Below, piece by piece: positions 10,859 to 21,509 of a stretch of DNA of 64,000 nt (position 1 is its first letter; each line of letters begins with the position of its first letter). Below the pieces are notes generated by a model. The model ran no database searches, was not told the origin of the DNA, and was given only the letters and a program-made list of their open reading frames with translations. This stretch comes from Turritopsis dohrnii (lineage: Eukaryota > Cnidaria > Hydrozoa > Anthoathecata > Oceaniidae). Where the stretch lies: contig BQMF02000048.1 of assembly GCA_027922465.2 (NCBI GenBank), positions 372,001 to 436,000 of the forward strand. The letters are read 5' to 3'. The translations under genes were made by a program, and so were the position numbers.

Positions 10859-11507
10859 ATGTCTGGAGAAGAAATTTCAAGAGGACAAAAACGACGTAGA
10901 GAATCCAGATCTGATGAGGAAAGTATATCTTTGTCGAACATAAAGAAATATAAGTTTGAAAATGACAATTATCACCTTGCTAAAAAATTTAAAAAGGAAC
11001 CTGGACAAACTTTTAAGTTTAAGGGAAATAAAAAACAATACGAATTCAATGAGTCTGTTTTGCATGACCTCGAGGCGTTGAGTGACCTCATAAAGAAGGG
11101 TTCAAAGCATAGATCAGAGAAACTTTTACGTGAAATATCTTCCAATGTTTGTAAAAGAAACAAATTAATAAAAATTGCAGACAGATCTATTGCAGGATGG
11201 AGTACTGTCGATGAGTACGTATCAGATGATCTGGCCAGCAACTCTGCTGATAAGCGGGAGATAAAATCGGCTGAAGCTCGAGCTTTAAAGAAGAAGCAGA
11301 GTTCGTTTCGGCGTGTCAGAAAATCAGTTGCTAACGCATCCTCTACAATCTCTAAAGCGCCGGACAAGATCCAGTTTCGGAATGCCGAGCCCGACTTCAG
11401 ACGCGTTGTTCGCACCAACTGTCAACTTCAAGCCAACAGGAACTTGCTTCAGTTGCGGAAAAAGCGGACATTGGAGAAAATTCTATCCCGAATCTAAAAG
11501 ACAATAA
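10859..11507 (+). pseudogene. Gag-like protein of the YR retroelement, frameshifted before the zinc knuckle
   Basis: I choose the ATG at 10859, the first after repeat A1. The frame is basic and NLS-rich (SRGQKRRRESRSDEE), then DLIKKGSKHRSEKLLREI and IAGWSTVDEYVSDDLASNSADKREIKSAEARA, a block typical of YR-retroelement gag proteins. It ends at 11497. The expected zinc knuckle is instead in another frame and ends at 11507: CFSCGKSGHWRKFYPES. There the last Cys of CX2CX4HX4C is Tyr; the second copy at 63.4 kb keeps FCPES. So a frameshift between ~11313 and 11440 plus a lost ligand make this copy defective. Confidence 0.75.
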
Positions 11508-11742
11508 CGCATTTCAAGGTAAGTTAAAAATTTCTTCATTTTCTTCTGACTGTCCTCAAATTAGTGAATCATTAGCATCTCAATCTGGCAAAAATTCTGT
11601 ATGTGTGAAAGGTAATTTGAAAAAGAATATTTCTTTTTGGGAATCCATAAAAGCAAACAAAATAACCATCGATGTCATAAAAGATGGCTATAAAATACCA
11701 TTCATCTCTACACCGCGAAAAGCATGTTTCAAAAATAACAAG

Positions 11743-12810
11743 AAGCCGCTTGGCTTGAAGACTTCAGGACGTAACACAACGATGCATATTTAGTCTCAAA
11801 AATACAACGTTGCCGAATTGCCAAATTATGTTCAAATCTAATAAAATGACTGGCAAATTCAAAATCAGCAACTTCTAATTGTGCGTTGTAGAAATTTTTA
11901 TGAATATTGTAGAACTTTCTAAGTTTGATCCAAATTTGGCCCGAATTACCCATTTCTGGTCAAATCTGACAAAATGACTGACAAATTCGTAATCAGCACC
12001 TTTCAAATGTGAAGAACGTTCTAAATTTGGTCCAAATTGGACCTAAATTGGCCAATTTTAGTCAAACCTGCCAATATCATTGTCAAATTCGAAATCAGCA
12101 TCTTTCAATTGTGATCCGTGCAAAATTTCATGAAAATTGAAGAACTTTCGAAATTTGGTCCAAATTTGACCTAAATTGCCCAAATTTAGTCAAACCTGAC
12201 AAAATCATTGTCAAATTCGAAATCAGCACCTTCCAAATGTGATCCGTGCAAATTTTTGTGAAAATTGAAGAATTTTTGAAATTTGGTCCAAATTTGGCCT
12301 AAATTGCCCAATTTTATTCAAACTTGACAAAATCATTGTCAAATTCGAAATCAGCATCTTTCAATTGTGATCCGTGCAAAATTTCATGTGAATTGAAGAA
12401 CTTTCGAAATTTGGTCCAAATTTGGCCTAAATTGTCCAGTTTTAATCAAACCTGGCAATATCATTGTCAAATTTGAAATCAGCACCTTTCAATTGTGATC
12501 CGTGCAAAATTTCATAAAAATTGAAGAACTTTCGAAATTTGGTCCAAATTTGGCCTAAATTGGCCAATTTTAGTCAAACCTGGAAATATCATTGTCAAAT
12601 TCGAATTCAACACCTTTCAATTGTGCTCTGTGCAAATTTTCATAAAAATTGGTCAACTGGAAGTCCTAATTTGACCAAATTTGCGAATTCGGAACGATGT
12701 CATGTAAACGCTGCACGAAAACATTCATAACTTGGAGGAGTAGTAGTAGTAGTAGGAGGAGAAACACGGGTATTTTAAATACTTTACTCCACCACGGGTG
12801 TCCTAAAGTC
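11743..12810. mobile_element. 1.07-kb insert carrying 128-bp tandem repeats, inside the RT gene
   Basis: The second copy at 63.69 kb reads straight from CGTTTCAAAAATAAT into AGGTCAGCGATAATCG. Here the same coding frame is interrupted between FKNN and NKSAII. Flanks are AACAAG (11737-11742) and AATAAG (12811-12816), a possible 6-bp target duplication with one mismatch. Ends share only a weak inverted match (GACTTCAGGAC at 11759, GTCCTAAAGTC ending at 12810). It has no coding frame. Class unknown. Confidence 0.7.
11805..12690. repeat. Tandem repeat, ~128-bp unit, about seven copies
   Basis: The word GGTCCAAATTTGRCCTAAATT recurs at about 12029, 12157, 12286, 12412 and 12541 (spacings 126-129), with a weaker copy near 11930. 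Each unit also contains CATTGTCAAATTCGAAATCAG and TTGTGATCCGTGCAAA. The outer copies are more diverged. A short AGT microsatellite follows at 12738-12757. Confidence 0.85.
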
Positions 12811-14583
12811 AATAAGTCGGCGATAATCGACAAGGAATTTGTTTCTGCTGAAGTAAGAGAACTCCTTGAGAGTAGAAGAATTCGTGAGACTGACTTCATC
12901 CCTCGCGTTGTCAACCCCTTATCTGTTTCGATTCAGAGTAATGGTAAAAAACGCCTAATTTTGGATTTAAGACATGTAAATAAGCATGTGTACAAGGATA
13001 AAATAAAATTTGACGACTGGAATGTCATGAAGGAATATTTAGAAAAGGATAGCTTCATGTTTCAGTTTGATTTAAAGCAAGGCTATCATCACATTGAAAT
13101 TTTTGACTAACATCAAACTTATTTGGGTTTTTCATGGGAAATAGATGGACAATTAAGGCATTTCGTTTTCACAGTTCTACCATTCGGTTTAACTTCTGCC
13201 CCGTTCATTTTTACTTAAGTAATGCGCTGTCTAGTGAAATATTGGAGGGAAGAAGCAATTCGTATTTCTGTGTATTTGGACGATGGTTTGGGTGTGGCAA
13301 GCTCCTATGAAACTTGTTTAAAACATTCAAAATTTGTTCAGAACAGTTTATTGAATAGTGGTTTCATTGTAAACAACGAAAAAAGCTTATGGATCCCTCA
13401 AAAAGATGTTATTTGGTTGGGAGTAAGCGCAGATTTAAATAAAAACCTTTTTACTATCCCTCAGATGAGAGTTACCTCTATCATCGATTGTATTAACCAA
13501 GCGATTGAAAACTTACCATATTCCACTGCGAGATCTTTGGCGAAGTTGTGCGGTAAAATAGTTTCTACCAAATTTGTCGTGAAAGAACTTATTCAACTAA
13601 AAACTAGAAACCTGTACAAAATTATTGATGCACAAATGTCTTGGGATTCCAGAGTTAGTTTGAAAGAAAAACACGCTGCTATTAAAGAAATAATCTTTTG
13701 GCGTGATAATTTCACATTGTTCAATAAAAGAGAAATCGTTCCCTACAGACTTCCCGAAGTAGAAATTTATTCTGATGCTAGTGATTATGCAATTGGGGCG
13801 TATGCAAAAACGTGTAATGAAACCTACACGTGTTTTAAAAATTTGAAGCATTGTGAAAAAATTTGTAATTCCACGTGTCGAGAGTTGTATGCTATTCTGT
13901 TTACGCTAGAAACATTGAAAACTTTATTACGAGGCAAATATATTCTTTGGAAATCTGATAATTACGCAGCTACTATAATCACTAAAGCTGATAGTAACAA
14001 ACCCCATTTACATGAAATTGCTGAAAGTATTTTCAAAATTTGTTTTGACTTTTCCATTGAAATCAAAATATCTTGGATACCCAGAGAGAACAATCGTTTG
14101 GCAGACAAAATAAGTAAATATTTTGATCATGATGATTGGCAAACCACTGAAGAATTTTTCGATATCCTCAATAGAATGTGGGGCCCACTAACGATTGATA
14201 GATTTGCTGACCACGAAAATGCGAAGATATCAAATTTCAATTCCCGATTTTGGTGTCCAAAAACAGCCAACGTTGATGCATTCACTGTTTCATTGGAAAA
14301 TGAAAATAATTATTTAGTTCCACCTGTCTCGTTAGTGTGCAAAGTGTTACGTCACATGGAAGTATCAAGAGCCATGGGAGTATTAGTGGTCCCTCTCTGG
14401 AAATCTGCGATGTTTTGGCCGTTTCTAACAAATTCAAGTTCAGAATTCAGAGCGTTTGTCAAGGGCTACCGCGTTTTCGAAAACTCTTTCGATTGTGTTA
14501 GATTGGGAAACAACCAAAATTCGCTTATTGGATCTGCTAGTTTTAAATGCCCGATGATTGCATTAAGAATAGATTGTTCATAG

Positions 14584-15127
14584 AAACTGGAGAGCGATTT
14601 CATCATGTTAAATTAATTAATACGAAGTATAAGTAGGTCAGCAGGATTGCAGACACCTACTTTGCATCACCATAGCAACGTTAACAGAGATTCCTGCACA
14701 GTGCAAGTTTATATTCGGTGAAAGAAATTAACAGACAAGCCGTATTGCAAGTCTTTAAAACTGTTTGAGAGCTTCAATCTGTTTCGAAGAGGAAGGTAGC
14801 ATTACCAGGATTGCAGATGCCTACTGGATGTGTTATTCGGGTAATTTTACCCAGGCTTAAGGGAGATATAGCATTAGCAGGATTGAAGATGCTTAACTAT
14901 TACTCGCATGCGTAATCCAGTGTGTTCAAAGCTCGGTAGCATTAGCAGGATTGCAGATGCTCACCGGTTTCTTGCATGAGTTGTGTTTGTGTATGATGAT
15001 CTCCAGAGTGTCTAAAGCGAGTTAACATTAGCAGGATTGCAGAAAATGTCTACCTGATAATAGTGATGATAAAAGTTGTGTTTAACTGTTTGATAATTCT
15101 AGACTTTCCAGTAAATATATTTATCCT
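14584..15127 (+). repeat. Five short direct repeats (AGCAGGATTGCAGATGC) in the RNase H-recombinase spacer
   Basis: Copies lie near 14638, 14799, 14869, 14938 and 15028; spacings run from ~70 to ~160. Consensus is TAGCATTAGCAGGATTGCAGATGCYTAC. The sequence between copies is not repeated. The spacer is otherwise non-coding and precedes the recombinase start by 80 bases. They could be protein-binding or RNA-level signals; nothing in the sequence decides. Confidence 0.75.
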
Positions 15128-16141
15128 ATGAATTTAGACTTTCTCAAGTCATATGTTGATACACAGAGCTTTGGGAATTCAAACCAGGCACTTCGGTCAC
15201 TGGCTAATCAAGTGCCAAATGTTTTGGGAAAATGTCGAGAACCAACCACCCTAAAGAAATATACATGTTATTTTAACCTTTGGAAAGATTGGGCCGAGCG
15301 TCACTCGTTAAAGTGCTTTCCAGCCGAAGAATTTCAAGTGGCACTATTTCTGCTGAGTTTGATTCAAAGTGGTGCATCTATTGGAAAAATCGAAAGCTGT
15401 TTCTATGCCATAAAATTTCACCATAATATTGTCTCCCGTTATGATCCTTGCGAAGCACCCATTGTTAAAAACATGTTGGAGGCCGCAAAAAGAATGAAGA
15501 AACAAAAGGTCAGGAAGAAAGATGTTATACCGGTAGATCATCTTCAATCGATATTTCAATTTTTGGGAGGTGAAAATGCCAACTTAACGTATTTAAGGAC
15601 TCTGGTGATATGTTTGCTAGGATTTAGCGGATTCTTGAGATTTAATGAAATTGTCAATATATGTCGATCCGACATCTTGTTTTTTGACACATATATGAAA
15701 ATCTTCATCAGTAAAAGTATAACGGATGTATATAAGCAAGGCTCATGGGTGTTTATTGCTCAGGGTAATTCCAACTTGTGCCCAGTTAAGAATCTTAAAC
15801 AGTATTTGATGAAAGCAAAAATATCTAACCATTCAGAAGACTTTATATTTCGAGCAATAACGACAGCAAAGGAACAGTGTCTGAGGAAATCGAACAAACC
15901 TCTTTCGTACACCAGAGCAAGGGAGATTTTCCTAGATGTTGTTAAGGACATAGGTTTACGCCCAGAAAACTTTGGTTTACATAGTCTTCGATCAGGTGGT
16001 GCATCGGCAGCGGCCAATGGTGGAGTTAGTGATCGTTTGTTTAAACGCCATGGGCGTTGGAGATCAGAACAGGCAAAGGACGGGTATATTGAGGATAACG
16101 TAAGTGCTTTATTGTCCGTGTCAGAAACGTTAGGTCTTTAA
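15128..16141 (+). CDS. Tyrosine recombinase of the YR retroelement
   Basis: 337 residues, uninterrupted. The N-terminal part (residues ~15-130) is a SAM-like core-binding domain (CREPTTLKKYTCYFNLWKDW). The catalytic half carries the expected residues: R171 (GFSGFLRFNEI), H285 and R288 (HSLRSGG), H308 (KRHGRW) and the nucleophile Y320 (DGYIEDN). This enzyme family integrates a circular DNA copy without a DDE integrase. The stop (TAA at 16139) is 26 bases before repeat B1. It is the only element ORF that looks intact, so it could act in trans if transcribed; transcription is not shown. Confidence 0.9.
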   Translation: MNLDFLKSYVDTQSFGNSNQALRSLANQVPNVLGKCREPTTLKKYTCYFNLWKDWAERHSLKCFPAEEFQVALFLLSLIQSGASIGKIESCFYAIKFHHNIVSRYDPCEAPIVKNMLEAAKRMKKQKVRKKDVIPVDHLQSIFQFLGGENANLTYLRTLVICLLGFSGFLRFNEIVNICRSDILFFDTYMKIFISKSITDVYKQGSWVFIAQGNSNLCPVKNLKQYLMKAKISNHSEDFIFRAITTAKEQCLRKSNKPLSYTRAREIFLDVVKDIGLRPENFGLHSLRSGGASAAANGGVSDRLFKRHGRWRSEQAKDGYIEDNVSALLSVSETLGL

Positions 16142-16167
16142 AACCCCGCCCCTACTTTTATGTACAA

Positions 16168-16413
16168 GAAACTGAAGATGACTCCACTACGCACCAAAAA
16201 TTTGTTTTGTTGATTAGCGCCCCATATTTGAAACGAGATTACGAAGAAAATAAGGCTCTTATTTTCGTTTGAACAAAGTGAATTAGAAAATAATATAATT
16301 TATTTTCGGAGTAATCGAGGAAAGTTACGCATGCGCATTTTATAGCGCATGCTAAATACAGTGTTCCCGCCAAAAATTGCTCACAAGTCAATTCTTTTCG
16401 TACGGTTCAGACG
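16168..16413 (+). repeat. Split direct repeats B1-A2 (fused circle-junction arrangement)
   Basis: B1 (16168-16293) matches 16850-16975 and A2 (16291-16413) matches 10717-10839; they overlap at TAA (16291-16293). This is the head-to-tail junction expected of a circular intermediate. Confidence 0.88.
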
Positions 16414-16440
16414 ACCCGCCCACCCTCCCCCGAAATATAA

Positions 16441-16954
16441 GCACTTACAAAAGATGTTGATAGCGGAAACACCAGAGCGACACAGATTATTATACCTATC
16501 TATACGGTTTCTTCTGGAAAAATAGACAAAGTCAATCCCATTTGGCTCGGGATATCCAGAAGTTTTTATCCTGTAGTCGGTATAACAATCAAATGTGTAT
16601 ATGGTAGATCACACGAGCCTAAAATTTCTGAATTACATGCAAAAAGGTAATGGGAGGTAGAAATACAATTGTATATCAAACGTTTTGGGTTTTGGGATAA
16701 ATATCATTTCAGATTCAGATAAAAAAGGACGGGTCCCAAGTAAACCGTTGTTTTTGGTTGAGTTATGTTGTGTTGTAAATTATATAGATCAGTATTTGAA
16801 TGATATAAATTTACAAGGTGAGAAATTTATGAACTGTATTTATACGTATGAAACTGAAGATGACTCCACTACGCACCAAAAATTTGTTTTGTTGATTAGC
16901 GCCCCATATTTGAAACGAGATTACGAAGAAAATAAGGCTCTTATTTTCGTTTGA
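16441..16954 (+). CDS. Unrecognised ORF pair between A2 and B2, running into repeat B2
   Basis: A first frame (16441-16648, ALTKDVDSGNTRATQ...SELHAKR) ends at a possible donor (AAAAAG|GTAATG). A second (16685-16954, usable from DSDKKGRVPSKPLF at about 16715) follows an acceptor-like ATCATTTCAG and ends with a TGA inside B2. The last ~34 residues (ETEDDSTTHQKF...ENKALIFV) are encoded by B2 itself and, identically, by B1. The two putative exons do not join in phase as I read them (2 versus 1), so either splicing differs or the frame is broken. No family recognised. It may be an element accessory gene or a captured host segment. Confidence 0.35.
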
Positions 16955-16975
16955 ACAAAGTGAATTAGAAAATAA
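16850..16975 (+). repeat. Split direct repeat B2 (3' end of element)
   Basis: 126 bp that appear identical to B1. It ends GAATTAGAAAATAA at 16975, with the terminal TAA. Confidence 0.85.
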
Positions 16976-17011
16976 ACTGACTTTAATTCAAGTTCTGATA
17001 GTAAAAATGGC

Positions 17012-17135
17012 ACAAGACGTCTTTGAGACGTCTCAATTTAATCGTAAAATGGTCCTTTGGTTTTGAGGTCATTTTGCAACGTCGTAGAGACGTCTGAAAA
17101 TGGGACGTCGCAATTGGGATACTTTTACGATCAAT
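17012..17135 (+). repeat. GACGTC-rich dispersed repeat, copy 1
   Basis: Begins GCACAAGACGTCTTTGAGAC and matches 25448-25565 closely. The GACGTC palindrome occurs five times. A reversed echo (GTTTTTGGGACGTCTCTATAC) lies at about 17270-17292, so this may be one arm of a TIR element. Class unknown. Confidence 0.6.
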
Positions 17136-17404
17136 TTGGGATCTGATAAAAATTTTCAGATTTCATTCTGCAGTCATTAAACAGTATAAATCGAGTAATA
17201 CTAACATGCGTATATAAAATTAACATTCGTATCGAATTCTGTTTATTGGTCGTGTGAGGAATGATTTTACGACGTTTTTGGGACGTCTCTATACAGATTA
17301 AATTGCGACCTTCGAAAGAATTATAAATTTTTAAAAGCAATTAGTCAACAAAGATTCATCGAATAGGTTTTACTACAGTTGCATGATTTAAAGAATTTAA
17401 AATA

Positions 17405-17863
17405 CCGTATTTCCTCTAATAAACGCCGCTGCGTTTATTACAAATTCTAGTTTTCGGATGCAGCGTTTAATAGAGGACGGCGTTCATTAGAGGCAAACTT
17501 ACACAATAATCTTTCTTCATCCTTAAAAAGGTTACAAAAGATGGTGTGAAAATGTTGTACACAAAACAAATGTTAAGTCAAAAAAGTCAAAAAAGGCCAA
17601 TATTACTGTCGCAGTTCTCTTCTATCAGATGAAAACTTTTATAGGAATTAACTACACATCGAATATTCATGCAAACCTGGAAGAATTTGTTGATAGAAAA
17701 CAAATAAAGCTATTAACTGTTAAACCAATGCTTGTTTAGCCTATTTTCTAATAAACGCAGCTTTCCAAGATGCGGCGTTTATTAGAAGGCGGCGTTTACT
17801 GCGAGTGTTCGGCTATAAGTGCGGCGTTTAATAGAGGGCGGCGTTTATTAGAAGATAATACGG
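17405..17863. mobile_element. TA-flanked MITE (CCGTATTWYCTCTAATAAACG)
   Basis: Inverted ends CCGTATTTCCTCTAATAAAC (left) and CCGTATTATCTTCTAATAAA (right, reversed), each preceded by TA (17403-17404, 17864-17865). TA duplication and this style of GC-box TIR fit a Tc1/mariner-related MITE. The subterminal word GCGGCGTTTATTAGA is repeated several times within both arms. No gene. Confidence 0.65.
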
Positions 17864-18114
17864 TAGACCAATCACAAATACTTGTGCTTCTTATCAACCT
17901 CTTTCTCGATTTTACCACGCCAGAATCGGACATTATGTCATGTCATTGCTTTAAAGTAACTTTGTGTTTTCCCCCTTTCATTTATACTTTATATTTATGT
18001 TTTCAGTTTGTTTGGTTTTAGTTATCAATTTATTTAATTGAAATACGGAACAAATATATAAACAAAGATGAATGTGAATTTGGATTCAATATTTTATGCA
18101 CATATATTTTGATA

Positions 18115-20491
18115 TCTTATTATACTAATTCGCATTTGTGCATACCACTTTTATTTTAGAGAGTGACATATTTGTTTTTTTTTCACGGTCAAATCCTTCT
18201 TATTTTTTCCCTTTTTGTCGTAAAACCACGTAGACGCGAGAACACTTTTTTTAATGTTACGTAATCTAAGTGTGACGTCTAAATTTTTAAACCAATCAAA
18301 ACGCAAGAAATTATTTTTTCGCCAATTTGATTGGTTGACGATTTCCAAAAAATAAGTTCGTTAATAACCGATTTTCATTATCGGTCGCCATTTTGACGAA
18401 GAAACACGTAGGTATGATTTACTGTGATTGTATTTTAGATTATTGTTTATTGTTAAACTTTTACTGTTATTGTATTTTAGATTAATAAAAGAACATGTGT
18501 AAGTGATTATTTGTTTGTTTACAATGTAAAAGCATAGTGAGAATGCAGAAGAAGTGCAGTGTAGTTTTTAAAAATTGGCTGTGCAGAAGGAAGGAACGAA
18601 CAGATCTGTACGAAAGTATTATTATAAAACTTTTATTGCTTATTTTTTTTAGATTAATCATTAATAAAAGAACATGTGTAAGTGATTAGTTGTTTGTTTA
18701 CAATGTGAAAGCATATTGAGCATACAGAAGAAGTGCAGTGAAGTTTTTAAAAATTGGCTGTGCAGAACGAACGGACAGGTCTATACGGAAAGTAGTAATA
18801 TCATAAGACTTTTATTGTTTAATATTTTAGATTAATAAAAGAACAGGTTTTTAAATGTTTGTTTACGTTTTAGTTATCAAATATCGCTATACAGAAGAAA
18901 GTGCAGTGGAGAAATGCAGTTTGATGTTTATTTACACAGTAAGGAATGGTTTTAATTTAGTTTTGAAAGATTAATTGATTTAGCTTTGAGTGGATGTCTC
19001 AGTTATTCTGTCGTTTAGTATGTGTATATGCTGCTGGATGAAAAGGAAGTCGAGAGAAATTTGTTTTGGTAACGCGCGCTGTTATTACATTAAAAATGGT
19101 CCTACAGCTATGAATGTTTTTATTTCTCATGACGCTGTGGAAGTGGGGAATGTGTTATGCTGTCTAAATGTATCTATTGTATCTAATTTATATCGATGCT
19201 TGATGCTTTTGTCTGCCTGCCAAAAAGTACAAAATCTACTGGAAAATACAGAAAGTTTAGCAGTTTTCCCAAACGAAGAGAGCAGTTTTATGTATTTCAC
19301 TTAAAAAAAATGGTAGCGAAAGTGTTTTATAAATACCTATGTATGTTTGTGCTGGAAAGTAAATAAAGTATTAGTAATTTGTTTACAGGTATGAATATAG
19401 AAGTAAAGAGTTTAGAAGTGTTTGAAAATGTCTACAGAAGATGATCAATGCTGTTTAGTAGTTTACTAACATGTGAATTGGCAGTGAAAGGTATCCCATT
19501 TTGTTTGAAGTTCAGCTAAAGTTAAAATAGTATAAATCTATTTAGTTATAACACAGTTGGTATGCTGGATAAATAAGAATAAAGGGTTGTTTAACTGTTG
19601 TGAATTAGCCAGAGGAGATTTTAACTCAGATTAAAAATGTGGTTGTTTTCAATTTTTTATAAACTCTTTAGATATATAAATTCTGTCATTACGTTTGTGT
19701 TTTTAATTATTATTCATAAGGTAGATGTGAATGGATTATGTATTTAAGAAGTTCATTTGTTATTTTACTGTGCAATGGAATGTTTATGCATTATTTTGTG
19801 TTATGGTAATCGTTTACGTACCTGGGTATATATATAAGTTTGGCATTATAATTTTATTTGTGACTTTTTATCTTCTGGGTAAATTTTTGTTTTAAGGATA
19901 AATGCGTAGTTGAATTTCATTTTTTGTTGTTGTTGTTTATTTCAATATTCTTATAGCATGATTAGGTTTTCGGTATTACAATTCAAGTATTAATTTTTTA
20001 GGTAATAATAAAAAAAGCATAAAGAAATGAAACTCATGGTTTTAATCATGACGTTGATGGTTTTGGGAAGAACAGACTATATATCATTTCAAAAATTCAT
20101 TAATGGTTGCAGTCGAGTAGTAACTTTGGAACAAAAGAAAAAGTTGGAAGGTATCAATTTGTTTTGAATTAACAATTTGTAATGTTTGGTTTCGTATGTC
20201 TGGGTAAACAGTTCTGTGTTATATATTGCCATTTTTTTTACATTAAAGTTACTTCTCTTCTGCGTATAAATATATTATTCTGAGCCATGTTGCTATTTGT
20301 TTCTGTTTTTAATCTTCTGAATGTAATAACAAATTAATGCCTGAAAAGAAACTTTTACACAAGTTAAATTCTGTGACACAACGCATACTGAACATGGGTG
20401 GTGAGCAACACGTACGTACCACAGGAATGGTGGATTTGACCTAATGTTTTCAAAGTTAAGTTCGGTAAAAAGTTTTTACCCGGGATACTAG
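18115..20491 (+). mobile_element. Helitron array unit 1 (family A, long, 2377 bp)
   Basis: 5' end A|TCTTATTATACTAATTCGC at 18115. The 3' end is the perfect hairpin GGTAAAAAGTTTTTACC followed by CGGGATACTAG (CTAG 20488-20491). These are textbook Helitron termini. The interior holds recurring blocks (TTAATAAAAGAACATGTGTA near 18485 and 18662; GTGCAGTG words) and is paralogous to unit 4. The longest frame (18990-19304, about 104 codons) is not preserved in unit 4, so I do not call it a gene. Confidence 0.8.
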
Positions 20492-21055
20492 TCTTATTAT
20501 ACTAATTCGCAATTGTGCATCCCACTTTTATTTTAGAGAGTGATATATTTGTTTAATTCTTACGGTCATCGTCCTCTTATGTGCGCGTAAAACCACGTAG
20601 ATGCGAGAGACACTTTTTTCACGATCATTCCAAAAGCACGTGGCATCATTTGACGTCAGTTTTTTATGATCACGGGGAATCATTGCATTGCATCCCTAAT
20701 CGAACGCGACGTTTTTGGGGAAATATCTCGAGAACCAATAGGGATAACTGACGTTTTTTGGGGTCAGCGATACGGGTGATGGGATGACGCATCATTTGGA
20801 CCTAAAATTTATTTGGTACTGCGGATATGACGTCATCGAAATCTTTGATCAGCGATATCTCCGCAACGGTTGGTCGTAGCGAAACGATTCCATACATTTT
20901 TTTGATCAGTTTTTCGAGCTCTACAACATGGTTACATTTTCCGTTTCCAATTCCTAAATTGAAATTTTCATCACGGGGATCGTTCACGGGAAAGGCGATT
21001 TTGACCCATCCTTTTCGAAGTTAAGTTTGGTAAAAAGTTTTTATCCGGGTTACTA
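20492..21055 (+). mobile_element. Helitron array unit 2 (family A, short, 564 bp)
   Basis: Starts TCTTATTATACTAATTCGC directly after the CTAG of unit 1. It ends TATCCGGGTTACTA at 21055, after hairpin GGTAAAAAGTTTTTATCC; the final G of CTAG is missing. The interior matches unit 3 and, reversed, the family B elements. Confidence 0.78.
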
Positions 21056-21509
21056 TCTTATTATAATAATCCGCGATTGTGCATACCACTTTTATTTTAG
21101 AGAGTGATATATTTGTTTAATTTTTACGGTCATCGTCCTCTTATGTGCGCGTAAAACCACGTAGATGCGAGAGACACTTTTTTCACGATCATTCCAAAAG
21201 CACGTGGCATCATTTGACGTCAGTTTTTTTATGATCACGGGGAATCATTGCATTGCATCCCCAATCGAACGCGACGGATATGACGTCATCGAAATCTTTG
21301 ATTGATGATATCTCTCTAACGGTTGGTCGCAGCGAAACGATCCCATACACTTTTTTGCTCAGTTTTTCGAGCTCTACAACATGGTTACATTTTCCGTTTC
21401 CAATTCCAAAATTGAAATTTTCATCACGGGGATCGTTCACGGGACAGGCGATTTTGACCCATCCTTTTCGAAGTTAAGTTCGGTAAAAAGTTTTTACCCG
21501 GGATACTAG
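21056..21509 (+). mobile_element. Helitron array unit 3 (family A, short, 454 bp)
   Basis: Starts TCTTATTATAATAATCCGC at 21056 and ends GGTAAAAAGTTTTTACCCGG with ATACTAG at 21509. It equals unit 2 minus about 110 bp: the part around 20715-20824 (GTTTTTGGGG... to TACTGCG) is absent, so ACGCGACG joins directly to GATATGACGTCATCG. Confidence 0.78.

Larger units (their letters stand above)
11605..14583 (+). pseudogene. Reverse transcriptase-RNase H of the YR retroelement, split by an insert
   Basis: The pre-RT block (NISFWESIKANKITIDVIKDG...FKNN, 11605-11742) is cut off by the 11743-12810 insert. It resumes at NKSAIIDKEFVSAEVRELL (12811). RT motifs: LILDLRHVNKHV, QFDLKQGYHHIEI (motif A), TVLPFGLTSAPF, and catalytic VYLDD (about 13270). 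RNase H motifs: EIYSDASDYAIGAY, CRELYAI, WKSDNYAATII, and RLADKISK. The C-terminus ends at a TAG (14581-14583). Two in-frame TAA codons interrupt RT, at 13108-13110 after HIEIFD and at 13216-13218 after PFIFT. The catalytic residues themselves remain. The enzyme would copy element RNA to DNA; this copy cannot do so as written. Confidence 0.85.
10717..16975 (+). mobile_element. Ngaro/DIRS-order tyrosine-recombinase retrotransposon with split direct repeats
   Basis: The repeat order is A1 (10717-10839), ORFs, B1 (16168-16293), A2 (16291-16413), B2 (16850-16975). A copies are 123 bp with two differences by eye; B copies are 126 bp and appear identical. TAA occurs at both element ends and at the B1/A2 junction, as expected for recombination of a circular DNA intermediate. 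The element encodes gag-like, RT, RNase H and tyrosine recombinase proteins in the order known for YR retroelements, and no DDE integrase. Near-identical repeats point to recent insertion, yet gag is frameshifted, RT has two nonsense codons and RT is also split by a 1.07-kb insert. The A1-B1-A2-B2 layout excludes the inverted-repeat DIRS1 form. Confidence 0.88.

Noticed and set aside
10972..11418. 148-codon minus-strand frame opposite gag
   Set aside because: Antisense shadow of the gag frame, which has clear family similarity.
18990..19304. 104-codon open frame inside Helitron array unit 1
   Set aside because: Not preserved in the paralogous unit 4, no recognisable motif; likely chance.
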